This document shows, piece after piece, positions 10,585 to 20,400 of a DNA stretch of 64,000 nt. Position 1 is the first letter of the stretch. The number at the start of each line of letters is the position of its first letter. The notes under the pieces are model-generated. The model was not told where the DNA came from and did not search any database. It was given only the letters and a program-made list of their open reading frames with translations. The DNA is from Proteles cristata cristata (taxonomy: Eukaryota; Chordata; Mammalia; Carnivora; Hyaenidae): contig JAESUZ010000968.1 in assembly GCA_017311185.1 (NCBI GenBank), positions 744,001 to 808,000 of the forward strand, read 5' to 3'. The translations under genes and the position numbers were made by a program.

Positions 10585-10673
10585 CGTACTGGGCTCCTGC
10601 CACCGGCCAGCACCATGCTGGGAGCTTCTGTGACACCAGCTGGTTTAATCTCCTAACAAATGTGGAGGTGCTG

Positions 10674-11368
10674 TCACGCCAGTCAGAGTGGCTAAAATGA
10701 GCAAATCAGAGAACTCTAGATGCTGGCGAGGATGTGAAGAAATGGGCACCCTCCTACACTGTTGGTGGGAATGTAAACTGGTGCAGCCCCTCTGGGAAAC
10801 AGTGTGGAGGTTCCTCAAAAAATTAACAGTGGAACTCCCCTAGGACCCAGCAATAGCTCTGCTAGGAATTTACCAGAGGGATACAGGAGTGCTGATGCGT
10901 AGGAGCACATGTACCCCAATGTTCACAGCAGCACTCTCCACAATAGCCAAATCATGGAAAGAGCCTAAGTGTCCATCAAGAGATGAATGGATCAAGAAGA
11001 TGTGGTTTATCTATACCATGGAATACTACATGGCAATGAGAAACAATGAAATCTGGCCATGTGTAGCAACATGGATGGACCTTGAGGGTGTTCTGCTGAG
11101 CGAAATAAGTCAGGCAGAGAAGGACAAATACCATATGTTTGCACGTATAGGAGGATTAGGAGGAACTTAACAGAGGACCATGGGGGAGAAGAAGAGGGAA
11201 AATAGTGGGGGAGAGGGAGGGAGACAAACCATGAGAGACTCTTGAATGCTGACAAAAACTGAGGACTGATGGATGTCGGGGGGAGGGGAGATGGGCATGG
11301 AGGAGTGGGGATGAGCACTGGGTGTTATATGGAAACCAACCTGACAATAAACTATTTAAGGAAAAAAA
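10674..11368 (+). mobile_element. 5'-truncated L1 with 19-bp target-site duplication
   Basis: A roughly 695-bp L1 3' end comprising the ORF2 C terminus, a G-rich 3' UTR (11195-11310) and a short A-rich tail ending 'ggaaaaaaaa'. It is bounded by a perfect 19-bp duplication, aacaaatgtggaggtgctg, at 10655-10673 and 11368-11386. This is the typical product of target-primed reverse transcription that stopped early. The 3' UTR differs from the L1 at 3.8-5.4 kb, and the clean duplication indicates a younger, probably carnivore- or felid-lineage L1. Confidence 0.95.
10680..11170 (+). pseudogene. L1 ORF2 C-terminal fragment
   Basis: Translation gives the familiar end of the L1 reverse transcriptase/endonuclease protein, with [17 protein letters not shown] followed by MFTAALSTIAKSWKEPKCP, then WIKKMWFIYTMEYYMAMRNN and a C-terminal end at 11168. 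An in-frame TAG occurs at about 10842, so only 10889-11170 is open from an ATG. The endonuclease and reverse transcriptase domains are absent. It is not a functional gene. Confidence 0.9.
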
Positions 11369-11412
11369 ACAAATGTGGAGGTGCTGGTACTCCCTTGTAT
11401 TAATCATATATT

Positions 11413-11838
11413 TTTATTCTGCAGTTTTGATGCCTTGATATCTTGGCAGCTGTGTCGACTCTGGAGGGCCCCCCATTCCCAACTGCCCCCCCCACTCCCC
11501 CGCCGAGGGCTCGCTTATTCCCAGGGACAGCATACATGTCTGGGGCCATGCTTTTCATATGTAAACCGACCAGTCCAGAGCCCACACCTCAACCACCAAC
11601 TTTCCAGGGCCCTCAGGTTCCAGGCTGTTACCCATCGGCCCTAGTCACGCCACAGCCGGGCAGCAGACAGTTAGGGACCATCTCTATACCCAGAAGCCCA
11701 CTTAACTTATTCAGAGTAGCCAATTCTGAGCCTGCTTATCCTCACTTGCCTGTTCCCCCCATGGCCTCCTGACCAGCCTGGGGCTTCTCCATGTGGCCCT
11801 GCATGGCCAGCCCCTCTCTCTTGGGATCTATGAGCACC
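11413..11838. other. Unclassified sequence
   Basis: C-rich between 11470 and 11505; no gene or repeat family recognised. Confidence 0.5.
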
Positions 11839-11851
11839 AAACTATCTTTTC

Positions 11852-12019
11852 TTTTTTAAATGTTTATTTTTGAGTGACAGGGAGGCTCAGAGAGAGAGGG
11901 AGAGAGAATCTCAAGCTGGCTCTGAGCTATCAGCACGGACCCTGATGTGGCATGAACCATGAGATCATGGCCTGACTTGAAATCAAGAGTCGGTCGACTG
12001 AGCCCCGTCAGGTGCCCCA
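11852..12019 (-). mobile_element. CAN-SINE (antisense), shortened, with target-site duplication
   Basis: Antisense copy about 168 bp long, with internal losses in the CT region and promoter part. It ends 'gagccccgtcaggtgcccc'. Direct repeats 'actatcttttc' at 11841-11851 and 12023-12033 flank it. Confidence 0.88.
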
Positions 12020-12034
12020 CAGACTATCTTTTCA

Positions 12035-12425
12035 ATGGCTATCCTCTCCCGATCTGTCGGCCTCACCACACCTGACCTATGTTTGGAAACATTCTCTTGC
12101 CATTATCAAAAGAGCAAACTGGTGCGCCTGGGTGGCTTAGTCGGTTAAGCGTCCGACTTTCGCTTAGGTCATAGTCTCGTGGTTCGTGGGTTCGAGCCCC
12201 GCATTGGGCTCTGTGCTGACTGCCAGCTCAGAGCCTGGAGCCTGTTTCAGTCTGTGACTCCCTCTCTCTCTGACCCTCCCCTGCTCACGCCATCTCTCTC
12301 TCTCCTAGAAATAAATAAAACATAAAAAAAAAAAAAGAGCAAACTGAGGCCCAGAGAGGTTGCCAAAGGGCCCACAACCAGTCATGGCAGACGGGATCTG
12401 AGCCTTCTTTCAAGTCTGGCATCTC
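12035..12425 (-). mobile_element. MIR remnant (antisense), split by a SINE
   Basis: 'ttgccattatcaaaagagca' leads into the SINE, and 'gagcaaactgaggcccagag' plus 'gttgccaaagggcccacaac' follow it, matching antisense MIR (…GAAACTGAGGCACAGAGAGGTTAAG…TTGCCCAAGGTCACAC…). Confidence 0.65.
12122..12332 (+). mobile_element. CAN-SINE, 'CTTAG' subfamily (sense), with target-site duplication
   Basis: Opens 'ggtgcgcctgggtggcttag' and carries the diagnostic changes 'gactttcgcttaggtc', 'gtgctgactgccagctc', 'gtttcagtctgtgactcc' and a tail 'ctcctagaaataaataaaac'. A perfect 14-bp duplication 'aaaagagcaaactg' lies at 12108-12121 and 12333-12346. It splits a MIR. Confidence 0.95.
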
Positions 12426-13285
12426 CCCCTAGCTCTTGGGTGGGGGGGGGGGACTGGGGAGAAGGAGCAGGGCGTTGGGAGGTGCCTGGCGCAAATCTCT
12501 GGGAGCTGGCCCTTTGCACTGGGGGGTCCTCCTCTGCCCGGCCCATGCCCTTCCCGGGCTGGCCCATCACTTCTTCTGTTTTTGGGCTCCATCTCATCTC
12601 TGGATTCTTGAGAAAGGTGTGGAGAGAGTGGGGAATGAAGCACCAGCTCTCTCGGGAAGAGGGGTCAGACCTGCCTTAACGTCTGGCCCCACTCCCTCTG
12701 GTTGTCTGGAATTTTTTTCATAGCCAGGAGCTCCCCGGGGGATGGTGGTATGTCTCGGCCCCTCTGCGCCCCCAGCACCCATCTTGACCTGACCCAGAAC
12801 TCAGACCTGGAAGGGGACAAGTACATGGGTGGATGTCTCTTGCTGTCTGTCTCTTTCTCTCTATCTCTTGATCCGTGTTTCTCCATATGCATGTCTCTCC
12901 TGACAGTCTCTCTCTGTGTTCCTGCCTATATCTTTCTCTGCATCTGGGGTTTCACTTCTGTAGGGCCTGAGAATTTCAATCCTGGGTTTGCATTGAAAGA
13001 GTTGATGCTATGCAGACTGGGTCGCCTGAACTTTCCCTCCAGGTCCCGGAGGAAGTATCCCCGGAGGGGTGGTCTCTGGGGTCCCGGGCACCGGTGCTGG
13101 CTTTCAGCTTCGGGGCAGATGCATCCTGTCTCTGCCTCGTGGTCCACTTGAAATCACCAGAGCAGCCTGGCCAGTCATCCTGCCAACCCCTGCCGGTTAC
13201 ACAGGATGGCACCAGAGCCTGGGGGAGGTGTCCGTGAGGGTGGGTGCTCCCGCATGTGTCAGTCTTACGTGGGCATTAACTCAAT
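12426..13285. other. Unclassified sequence
   Basis: Contains a G run at 12441-12450 and a CTCT-rich patch at 12840-12945. The plus-strand frame 12702-13151 (149 codons) has no recognisable domain. Confidence 0.5.
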
Positions 13286-13300
13286 CCCACAAGAGCATTT

Positions 13301-13342
13301 TCTTTCCTTCCTTCTTTCCTCCTTCCTTCCTTCCTTCTTTCC
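13301..13342. repeat. (TTCC)n microsatellite in a SINE tail
   Basis: Imperfect TTCC/TTTCC units directly before the T-rich start of the antisense SINE. Confidence 0.95.
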
Positions 13343-13558
13343 TATATTTTTTAATGTTTATTTATTTATATTTGAGAGAGAGAGAGACAGCACGAGTAGG
13401 GAAGGGGCAGAGAGAGAGGGGAGACAGAGAATCCCCAGCAGGCTCCACACTGTCAGTGCAGAGCACAACACGGGACTCGAACTCACGAACTGTGAGCTCA
13501 TGACCTGAGCTGAAAAGCAGGGGTCCGACGCTTAAGCGGCTGAGCCACCGAGATGCCA
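13302..13558 (-). mobile_element. CAN-SINE (antisense) with expanded (TTCC)n tail
   Basis: The insertion is bounded by a perfect 16-bp duplication 'cccacaagagcatttt' at 13286-13301 and 13559-13574. Between 13302 and about 13341 lies a TTCC-rich tract, then the antisense SINE from 'ttttttaatgtttatttatt' to 'gagccaccgagatgcca'. The TTCC tract lies inside the duplication, so it belongs to the SINE tail (GGAA on the SINE sense strand). Confidence 0.93.
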
Positions 13559-13609
13559 CCCACAAGAGCATTTTAAAGTGGGAATAGCACACAAACAGTG
13601 CACAAAGCT

Positions 13610-13785
13610 TAGGTGGGCAGAGTGAGGAGTTTCGCATGTCTGTATACCTCGTCACCACCCCCTACATCAACATACCGACCATTTCTAGCCCAGCAGACTC
13701 CTCCGTGCCCTTCCAAGCAGTACCCGCTGGAGATCACTGCCCAAGCTAATGTCCGTCCCCACAGATTAGTGGTGCCTGTTCTTGG
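13610..13785 (-). mobile_element. L1M 3' end fragment (antisense)
   Basis: 'caccccctacatcaacatac', 'gtgcccttccaagcagtacc' and 'cacagattagtggtgcctgt' match the antisense 3' region of old L1M elements (…CCCTTTCCAGTCAATCCC…ATAGATTAGTTTTGCCTGTTC…). Confidence 0.6.
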
Positions 13786-13792
13786 ACTTTGT

Positions 13793-14162
13793 CGTGGGCT
13801 GAGCTGTGTCCCCCAAAAGATACATTCAAGCCCTAATCCCTGGTGCCTGTGAATGTGACCTTATTTGGAAGTACGGTCTTTGAAGATATAATCAAATTCA
13901 GATGAGGTCATACTGAATTAGTGTGGGCCCTAAATACAGCGACTAGTGTTTTCATAAGAAGGCCATCTGAAGACACAGGGACTTAGACACACAAGGAGAA
14001 GACAGGCACGTGAAGACAGAGGCAGAGATTAGAGCGAAGCACCTATACGCTATAAGGGATGCTGAGAGTGGCTGTCATGACCAATGAGAAGCCAGGAATA
14101 GGCAAGGAAGGTTTCTTCCCTAGAGCCTTCTTACGCTTTGCTTTTGGACTAAAAAGTGGTGG
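13793..14162 (+). mobile_element. MaLR (MLT1-like) LTR remnant (sense)
   Basis: 'gggctgagctgtgtccccca', 'gaatgtgaccttatttggaa', 'gatgaggtcatactgaatta', 'gtgggccctaaatacagcga' and 'gaagacacagggacttagac' follow the MLT1-type LTR consensus in order. It is a solo LTR with no retroviral coding sequence attached. Confidence 0.75.
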
Positions 14163-14165
14163 TAT

Positions 14166-14278
14166 GGGGTCGCCTGGCTGACTCGGTCTGTGCAGCGCGC
14201 AACTCTTGGTCTCGGGGTTGTGAGTTCGAGTCTTCCCTTAGGTGCAGAGATTACTTAAAAATAAAATCTGAAAAAAAG
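14166..14278 (+). mobile_element. Short tRNA-only CAN-SINE variant (sense)
   Basis: About 113 bp: 'ggggtcgcctggctgactcg', a spacer 'caactcttggtctcggggtt', B box 'gagttcgagtc', then 'gtgcagagattacttaaaaa' and an A-rich end. It lacks the CT-rich region of the other copies and matches the short tRNA-Lys-like SINE variant of carnivores. Confidence 0.85.
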
Positions 14279-14392
14279 GAGCGGGTAGTGGTCGTGCCAT
14301 TTAATATTCCCGTCAGCAATGGATAGGTCCCAGTTGTTTGTCATCCTGTCAACACTTAGAATTGTCAACTCTTTAAATTTTTGCCATTCTAG

Positions 14393-14619
14393 GGGCGCCT
14401 GGGTGGCTCAGTCAGTCGAGCGTCCGACTTCAGCCCAGGTCATGATCTCACGGTCCGTGGGTTCGAGCCCCGCATCGGGCTTTATGCTGACAGCTCAGAG
14501 CCTGGAGCCTGTTTCAGATTCTGTGTCTCCCTCTCTCTCTGACCCTTCCCTGCTCATGCTGCCTCTCTCTCTCTCTCTCTCTTAGAAATAAATTTAAAAA
14601 AACAACGTTAAAAAAATTT
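14393..14619 (+). mobile_element. CAN-SINE (sense), with target-site duplication
   Basis: Full-length standard copy from GGGGCGCCTGGGTGGCTCAG. B box 'gggttcgagccccgc' is intact. Flanking 18-bp repeats 'aaatttttgccattctag' (14375-14392) and 'aaattttagccattctag' (14620-14637) differ at one base. It lies inside the antisense L1. Confidence 0.96.
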
Positions 14620-15070
14620 AAATTTTAGCCATTCTAGTGGGTGTCCAGGGGTATCTCCTTGTGATTTGAACTTTCATTTTCCTGATGAGTAATAATGGCG
14701 AACACTTTCCCACATGCCTTTTGGGCATTTGAACACCCTTGTTTGTGAAATGTCCATTTAAGTCCTGTCCGTTTTTGAAAATTGGGTCACTTACTATTTT
14801 TCTATTGAGCTGTACGTGTTCTTTTTATATGGTGATACAATTCTGTGTTTGGTTATATGTATTTGAAAGATTTCTCCCACTCTGTGTCTTGCCTTTCTTT
14901 TAATGCTGTCTTTTGGTTCTTGATTTTAATGAAGTCAATGTTATCAATCTTTTCTCTAGTGGTTAGTACTTTTTCTGTCCCGTTTGGGAAATCTTTGCTT
15001 ATCCAAATGTCATGTAGTTATTCTCCTTAGTTTTCTTTTAGAAACTTTATAGTTTTACCTTTAGCTTTTA

Positions 15071-15306
15071 TTTCTTAAATTATTTTTTAAATGGTTATTT
15101 ATTTCTGAGAGTAAGAGACAGACCATGAGCAGAGCAAGGGCAGAGAGGGAGGGAAACGCAGAATCTGAGGCAGGCTCCAGGCTCTGAGCTGTCAGCACAG
15201 AGCCTGATGCGGGGCTCGAACCCACAAACCGTGAGATCGTGACCTGAGATCGTGACCTGAGCTGAAGTCAGATGCTTAACTGACTGAGCCACCCAGGTGT
15301 CCCTAT
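15071..15306 (-). mobile_element. CAN-SINE (antisense) with internal 13-bp tandem duplication
   Basis: Antisense copy bounded by 'cctttagctttta' at 15058-15070 and 15307-15319. It contains a perfect tandem duplication of 'gagatcgtgacct' at 15233-15245 and 15246-15258, in the spacer between the two promoter boxes. Confidence 0.94.
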
Positions 15307-15345
15307 CCTTTAGCTTTTAACACTGACCCAAGAAGACTTTAAATC

Positions 15346-16177
15346 TCAGAGAGCCAGGCCTCAGCCTTCCCCCATGCCCCCTCCCCAAGCTTGGTGGCCC
15401 CAGCATCTGGGAAAACTCCCTTCCTCCTGGGTCACCAGCTGTACTGCCGCTCTCCCTGGCCCCAGTCCTTCCTCCAGGCCCTGGAATTAATAAAAGCTCT
15501 GAGCTGCCTGTGGTTTTTGGAATGAGTGCTTGTTCTAATCTCTTCAGGATTCAGTCAGTGAGTGGGGTCCCCTGTCCCCTCTGCATCTGCTCTGCTTTTC
15601 CCATCCGGTGCAGGACACCCTCACCTGGTCACACAGCCCAGTTCGAGGGCCCCCAGACTGAATCTCCAGGGAATCTCCTCACCTGATCTTTTCTTCCTCT
15701 TTCTTAAACCCACCCTACAGCTGGACCTTTCTGGTCACTTCTCCCCACTTGTTCACAGATTCAAGGCTAGGGGAGCTCACCCCCTCCCAGGATGGCAGAT
15801 TCCATCACCAACCACGTTTGCCTGGCAATGGTGGCCTGGAATGGGGTTAAGAAGGATTCTGAGGATATCCCAGTTTAGCGGGTAAGAACCACACAGTTGC
15901 TTGGTAACATCTGCCTGGGAGCAAGTGGTAGGGGTTGTGCCTTTAATGTCTCTGGTCTAGTCTGAGTCCCCATTAGGGTTAATCCAAAGTAGAGGTTCGA
16001 TGATGCATCCGAGTGCACTCAGCTATTAGTATGGTTTCGAGGCAGGGTCTTTATCCATTCAGCAGAGACACCTGTTCTTTGTCAGCAACTACTGATAGAA
16101 CACTTAGTGTATTTCCAACCCCGTGCTGGGCATTGAGAGTGTAGAGACCTGGCCTATTATGTTCCAGTTTCATGGGA
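15346..16177. other. Unclassified sequence
   Basis: No gene or repeat family recognised. The frame 15562-15885 (107 codons) has no domain. Confidence 0.5.
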
Positions 16178-16235
16178 TTCCTTCTTTCCTCCCTCCCTCC
16201 CTCCCTTCCTTCCTTCCTTCTTTCATTCTCTTTCT
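16178..16235. repeat. (TTCC)n / (CCCT)n microsatellite
   Basis: TTCC, CTCC and TTTC units immediately precede an antisense SINE, the same arrangement as at 13.3 kb. Confidence 0.95.
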
Positions 16236-16450
16236 TTCTTTGTTTCTTTTAAAATGTTTATTTTTGAGAGAGAGATAGGGACAGAATGTGAGCAGGAGAG
16301 GGGCAGGGAGAGAGGGAGACACAGAATTGGAAGCAGACTCCAAGTTCCGAGCTGTCAGCACAGAGCCTGACATGGGCCTTGAACTCACGAACCACAGATC
16401 ATGACCTGAGCTGAAGTCAGATGCTTAACCACTGAGCCACCCCAGGCACT
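16236..16450 (-). mobile_element. CAN-SINE (antisense)
   Basis: Runs from 'tttaaaatgtttatttttga' through 'gacatgggccttgaactcac' to 'actgagccaccccaggca'. The B-box complement has several changes, so it is an older or damaged copy. Confidence 0.9.
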
Positions 16451-16457
16451 GCCCACC

Positions 16458-16912
16458 TTTTTAAATGTATTTATTTATTTTGAGAGAGAGAGAAAGAGAG
16501 AGAGAGTTCATGCATATGCAGAGGAGGGGCAGAGAGAGAGGGAGAAAAAGTGAATCCCAAGCAGGCTCAGTACTGTCAGCACAGAGCCTGATGGGGGGCT
16601 TGAGCCTACGAACTGTCAGCTCATGACCTTAGCCGAAATCAAGAGTCAGACGCTTGGGGCGCCTGGGTGGCTTAGTTGGTTGAGCGTCCGACTTTCGCTT
16701 AGGTCATGATCTTGCGGTGCATGGGTTCGGGCCCCGCGTCGGGCTCTGTGCTGACTGCCAGCTCAGAGCCTGGAGCCTGTTTCAGTCTGTGACTCCCTCT
16801 CTCTCTGACCCTCTCCTGCTCACGCTCTCTCTCTCTCTCCTAGAAATAAATAAATAAAACATTAAAAAAAAAAAAGTCAGACGCTTAACCGACCGAGCCA
16901 CCCAGGCGCCCC
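16458..16912 (-). mobile_element. CAN-SINE (antisense), host of a nested SINE
   Basis: The copy occupies 16458-16655 and 16887-16912; the missing 5' end (aaccgaccgagccacccagg…) resumes after a sense SINE that interrupts it. It has an extra 'gaaatcaagagtcagacgc' segment of the older spacer type. Confidence 0.93.
16656..16874 (+). mobile_element. CAN-SINE, 'CTTAG' subfamily (sense), nested in another SINE
   Basis: Opens 'ggggcgcctgggtggcttag' with 'gactttcgcttaggtcatga' and 'ctgactgccagctc', and has the TAGAAATAAATAAAT tail. A 12-bp duplication 'agtcagacgctt' at 16644-16655 and 16875-16886 is made of host-SINE sequence, so this copy inserted into an existing SINE. Confidence 0.96.
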
Positions 16913-17159
16913 TCATGTGATTTTCTTGATGCCAATATTTAATATATAGAATGAATGCATCTGGCGTTTCACATGATGGTCACCCGCCCACCCCCTCCAC
17001 CCTCCAGCCCCAGTCATTTTAAAAGAATGGAACCTGTTGCCTAACTGGGGTCCCCCCCCTTTGAAATAGTTCTCTCCAGGTGACTTTCAGGAAAGAGATC
17101 CACAAACAGGGCCGGGAAAGAAAAGGGTGTGGAAACCCTAAGAGCTGATGGAAAGGACC
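16913..17159. other. Unclassified sequence
   Basis: AT-rich at first, then C-rich. Nothing recognised. Confidence 0.4.
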
Positions 17160-17295
17160 ACTCACATAGTAGTTAAAAGCCAAGGTTCTGGGCTCACGTA
17201 TTTTAGGTTCGAGTCCCCACCGTCCCACTTGGAGCTGTTTGACTCTGGGTGAGTCACCCTCTCCAAGCCTCAGTTTCCCTTGTGGTGAGGAGTCT
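17160..17295 (+). mobile_element. MIR SINE remnant (sense)
   Basis: 'catagtagttaaaagccaag', 'ttttaggttcgagtccccac' (with the tRNA-like B box), 'agctgtttgactctgggtga' and 'caagcctcagtttcccttgt' are the ordered landmarks of MIR. Confidence 0.82.
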
Positions 17296-20284
17296 AGGGG
17301 TACCTTGCACATGTTGGCTGTTGGGTAGCTACTTGGCAGACGCTCCCTGTGGCCCCACTTGGATCACTGGCACAGGAAACCGAGGTAGTGATAGAGGGCT
17401 GTGGCCCAGCCACAAGGGCTCTGCAGAAAATTCATCTCCATGCCCCCTGACCAGAGCTCAGTTCTGAGTCAGGGACACAGTACAGGCTCAGTCAAGCCCT
17501 GTTGAAAGAGAGAGGACCAGGATTTTGCTCTCAAGTCTTTGGGTTGTTTTCCCTCTGGGAAAGCCTTAATTCATTTCAGAGGCATAAAGAGGCATACATT
17601 CTGCCCGTTTCTGGACCAGCTAAGCTGGAAGAAGACCGCTGTGGCCTCCGCTGGACGAGATGGGCCCCGGGAGGTGAGCCCCACCCTGCTGTAGGGCCGC
17701 TGACCAGAGCCCAGCTGGGTCTCCGCTGCCCTCCTGGGCCCCATGTTCTGTGCTTCCGTCATGTCCACCACCCTGGCTGGGCCCCGGCCAAGCCCTCACT
17801 CGCTGGTGAGGGCCAAGCCTGGGCCGTGCCAGGCTCAGCCGAGGCTCTTGGCCAAGAACAGCCGAGCCTTTCTCAGGAAAGCTGGGGGATTAAGCCGTGG
17901 GCCAGTGGGGACTCAGGTGTCCGCCCGCCTCCTGCCACAGCTTGGGGACGAAGGACATGGCCACCTCCCAGCTGCCAAGGGCTGTGAATGCATGGGGCGG
18001 GTGTGAGCCACCCACCCAGGGACACGGGGACATGGTACCACCCAGGCCAGCTCGCTTGGGGCAGCCTTCGGGAAAGAGCCCAGGCCACATGGCTCCTGCC
18101 CCTGTCTCACATAGTCCTAGGTCCCAGGACCTGGAGCACTGTCCCCCCCCAGTGCAGGGGCAGCACGGATCCTGATGACAGACACCTAGTGCCTGTCTCT
18201 GGCGCCCCAGGCATGGGATCCCCACCCCCTGGAGTCTCCGGGGTTGGGTTTGAGGATGCGGATGGCTCACACCAGGTAGTCCCTTCTCCTGGGGCCGCTC
18301 TGTGCCCAGCCAGGGTGATGTGGGGTCAACAGCCTGGCCGTGCCGCGGGCCGCCATGTGGCGGGGGAGTTTGAGCACCTGTCCTGGGCTGCGGAGGGGCC
18401 CAGCCTGCTCGGGTATGAGCCCAAGCTCCCCTCCCCACCTCCCACGGAGAGTGTCTCTATCCGTCAGGACGTGCTTGCCTCTGGGAGCCTTCTGTGACCT
18501 TGGGCTGGTTTGAGTTCTCCTTCTGCCCCCCGGGGCCCTACCGGTGTGATGTCCAGCACCCGGATTGCCCCTATCTGCAGTTGCTTCTGTCTCCCTTAGA
18601 CAGGAAGCCCTTAGAGGTCGCCCCTCCTGCCTCTACTCCTCAGACGCTCTCTCGTGTGACCCTAGAATTCTCGTTGTCCTCTGGGCTGTGCCTGCCACTG
18701 GCTGGGCCCCATGTGAGCAGGTGGCCGCCTGACCTGGCCCGGTCCTCTGTCTGGGCCTCCTCTAAGGCCCCTCCCTGTGGGCTCGGCGGGTGGGGGTGTC
18801 TGCAGGGACGCTGACTCAGATGTTATTTTGGGCTCCCCCTGGGCCCGGCTAGCTCTGGGCCCTCAGGCCTGTTTAGACGGCTGGGCCGGATGTGACCAAC
18901 TTCAAGCACTTGGTTCTCTGCAGGGCTGGGTGAGAGGCAGGCCAAGGCAAATGCCGGCTGGGGAGGGGGTCGGCAGGAAGGACAGTCCTGGCAGGTCAAG
19001 GGACCCTAGGCGTGACCGAGGCCCTGCTCACTTCAAGCTTTGTTCTTAGCTCCAGGGATCCGAGTGGGAGCGCCGAGCTGAGGGACAGGTGCACTTGGCC
19101 TTGAGAGGTCATTGTCTGGTAGATCCACAGTCTTAGAGTCTCAAATTAGAATGCCAGTCAGAGGGGCCAGACCTCAGAGGGCATGGCCTCAACAACCCTC
19201 ACACCGACATACACCCGTGGCCCTGCGGCAGGGGCCTGAGGCCCATCCTGCCCTGGGTCTCGGTCGGCCCTCCCTCCCATTTTAGAGCGGTTTTCTCAGA
19301 AGCTGCTCAGCCAGAAGCCAAGAGGCAGGTGCCGTGTGGGCCCCGGGCAAGCTTCTCCTCCCAGCGGGCCTCAGATTCTCTGCCCGTGGAAGGAGGTGTT
19401 TGGTTCCACCAGCCTTTGGGCCCCGGCGCCCTGTTAACCTGTGGGTCAGGACAGCGCTGGGTCTGTTGTCTGCTGTGGTCCTTCCAGACAGAGGCAGATG
19501 CTGCCTGACTCTCTCTGCCTGAAGTCACCTGTCCGAAGCCCCTGTCCCAGGCTCTAGCCCAGAAGAGCCTAAGGAAACATGAACATCCTTGTGCTCTGCC
19601 CACCGCGTCCAAATTGAAAGCAGAAGAGACTGGAGCCCTTGCTGTTAAGTCCAGAGTAGGTGACTGGCCTGGGGCCGTGGCTGGGGGTCCAGGTGCACCA
19701 TTCGTGTGCAGGCTCCATCATCGGCCCGTTGGGGACTGACCGGCAGGTGGGCGCTCAGTGTCAGCCACCCTCATGCCTGGGCCCATTGATGCTGAGACTT
19801 GCTACCTTGCGGGGGGTGGGGAGGCTTTCTGAGGGAGGGTGGGGTTGGGTCACTGATGCAGTGACGCTGCCCTGGGGGACCCATCCCAGAGATGTTCTGG
19901 AGCCACCTGAGGGCTAGGCCTTGGTTCCCCGCTGGAGAGGGAAAGCGTGTGGATGGCACTCCCCACCCCCAGCTTGCTTGGCCACCCATAGCCCAAGGCT
20001 AGGGACCAAGGCAAGATGAGACAGGGGGCCGAAGGGGAAGGAGAAGCTGGGCGTGCGGTCAGAGGGGGCATCCCAGGGAAGGCCCCGTAGCTGGCTTCTG
20101 GGCTCAGAGCAGGAAAAAGGAGGAAGCTTTTGCAAGAAAGTCGCCAACAGGAACAAAGCTGGATGTGTCCCTGCAGCCATGAGGTGTGGACGTGGGGATA
20201 CAGGTGCCCCCTTTCTATGCTGTTGGTATGAGCTGTCTAGGCGGAGACTCAAAGTTTCTAACTCTAGACCCCTTGAAGCTGGAA
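17296..20284. other. Unclassified GC-rich sequence, about 3 kb, no gene recognised
   Basis: A long stretch almost free of young repeats. Several overlapping frames of 100-180 codons occur on both strands (for example plus 17502-17987 and minus 17890-18438), but the products are Pro/Gly/Ser-rich and domain-free, and opposite-strand frames coincide. Fragments at 19350-19385 and 20285 onward resemble MIR pieces. The low repeat content makes it a plausible place for weakly conserved non-coding or unannotated transcribed DNA, but nothing here can be called a gene. Confidence 0.5.
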
Positions 20285-20400
20285 GGCCCCGAGGGAGCCC
20301 ATTGTACGGAGGGTAAGACTGAGGCTCAGAGAGGGGCATGGCCTGCCCAGAGTCAACGCCTGAGGCCAGTAGAACTTGCCTCCACGTCTGTCTGCCACAT
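20285..20400 (-). mobile_element. MIR remnant (antisense)
   Basis: 'cccattgtacggagggtaag' then 'actgaggctcagagaggggc' and 'tggcctgcccagagtcaacg' correspond to antisense MIR (…CCATTTTACAGATGAGG, AAACTGAGGC, TTGCCCAAGGTCAC…). Confidence 0.65.

Larger units (their letters stand above)
10585..11412 (-). mobile_element. MIR remnant (antisense), split by the L1 insertion
   Basis: 'ggtttaatctcctaacaaat' before the L1 and 'ggtgctggtactcccttgta' after it join as antisense MIR (…TTTAATCCTCACAACAACCCTATGAGGTAGGTACTATT…). The MIR occupies about 10585-10673 and 11387-11412; everything between is the L1. Confidence 0.5.
14280..15345 (-). mobile_element. L1M fragment (antisense), split by two SINEs
   Basis: Antisense L1 from 'taatattcccgtcagcaatg' through 'agccattctagtgggtgtcc', 'ttcattttcctgatgagtaa', 'gcccttctttt'-like sequence and 'atgaagtcaatgttatcaat', to 'tagcttttaacactgaccca'. 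These are the complements of the ORF2 C-terminal portion. Frames are degraded. Confidence 0.8.

Noticed and set aside
10889..11170. Stand-alone small gene
   Set aside because: It is the C-terminal end of L1 ORF2 in a truncated insertion.
9745..14162. A pair of LTRs forming one provirus (LTRs at 9.75 kb and 13.8 kb)
   Set aside because: They are in opposite orientation, separated by an L1 and SINEs, and no retroviral internal sequence lies between them.
17502..18497. Overlapping frames of 160-180 codons on both strands
   Set aside because: High GC lowers stop frequency in all frames; translations are Pro/Gly/Ser-rich with no motif, and opposite-strand frames coincide.
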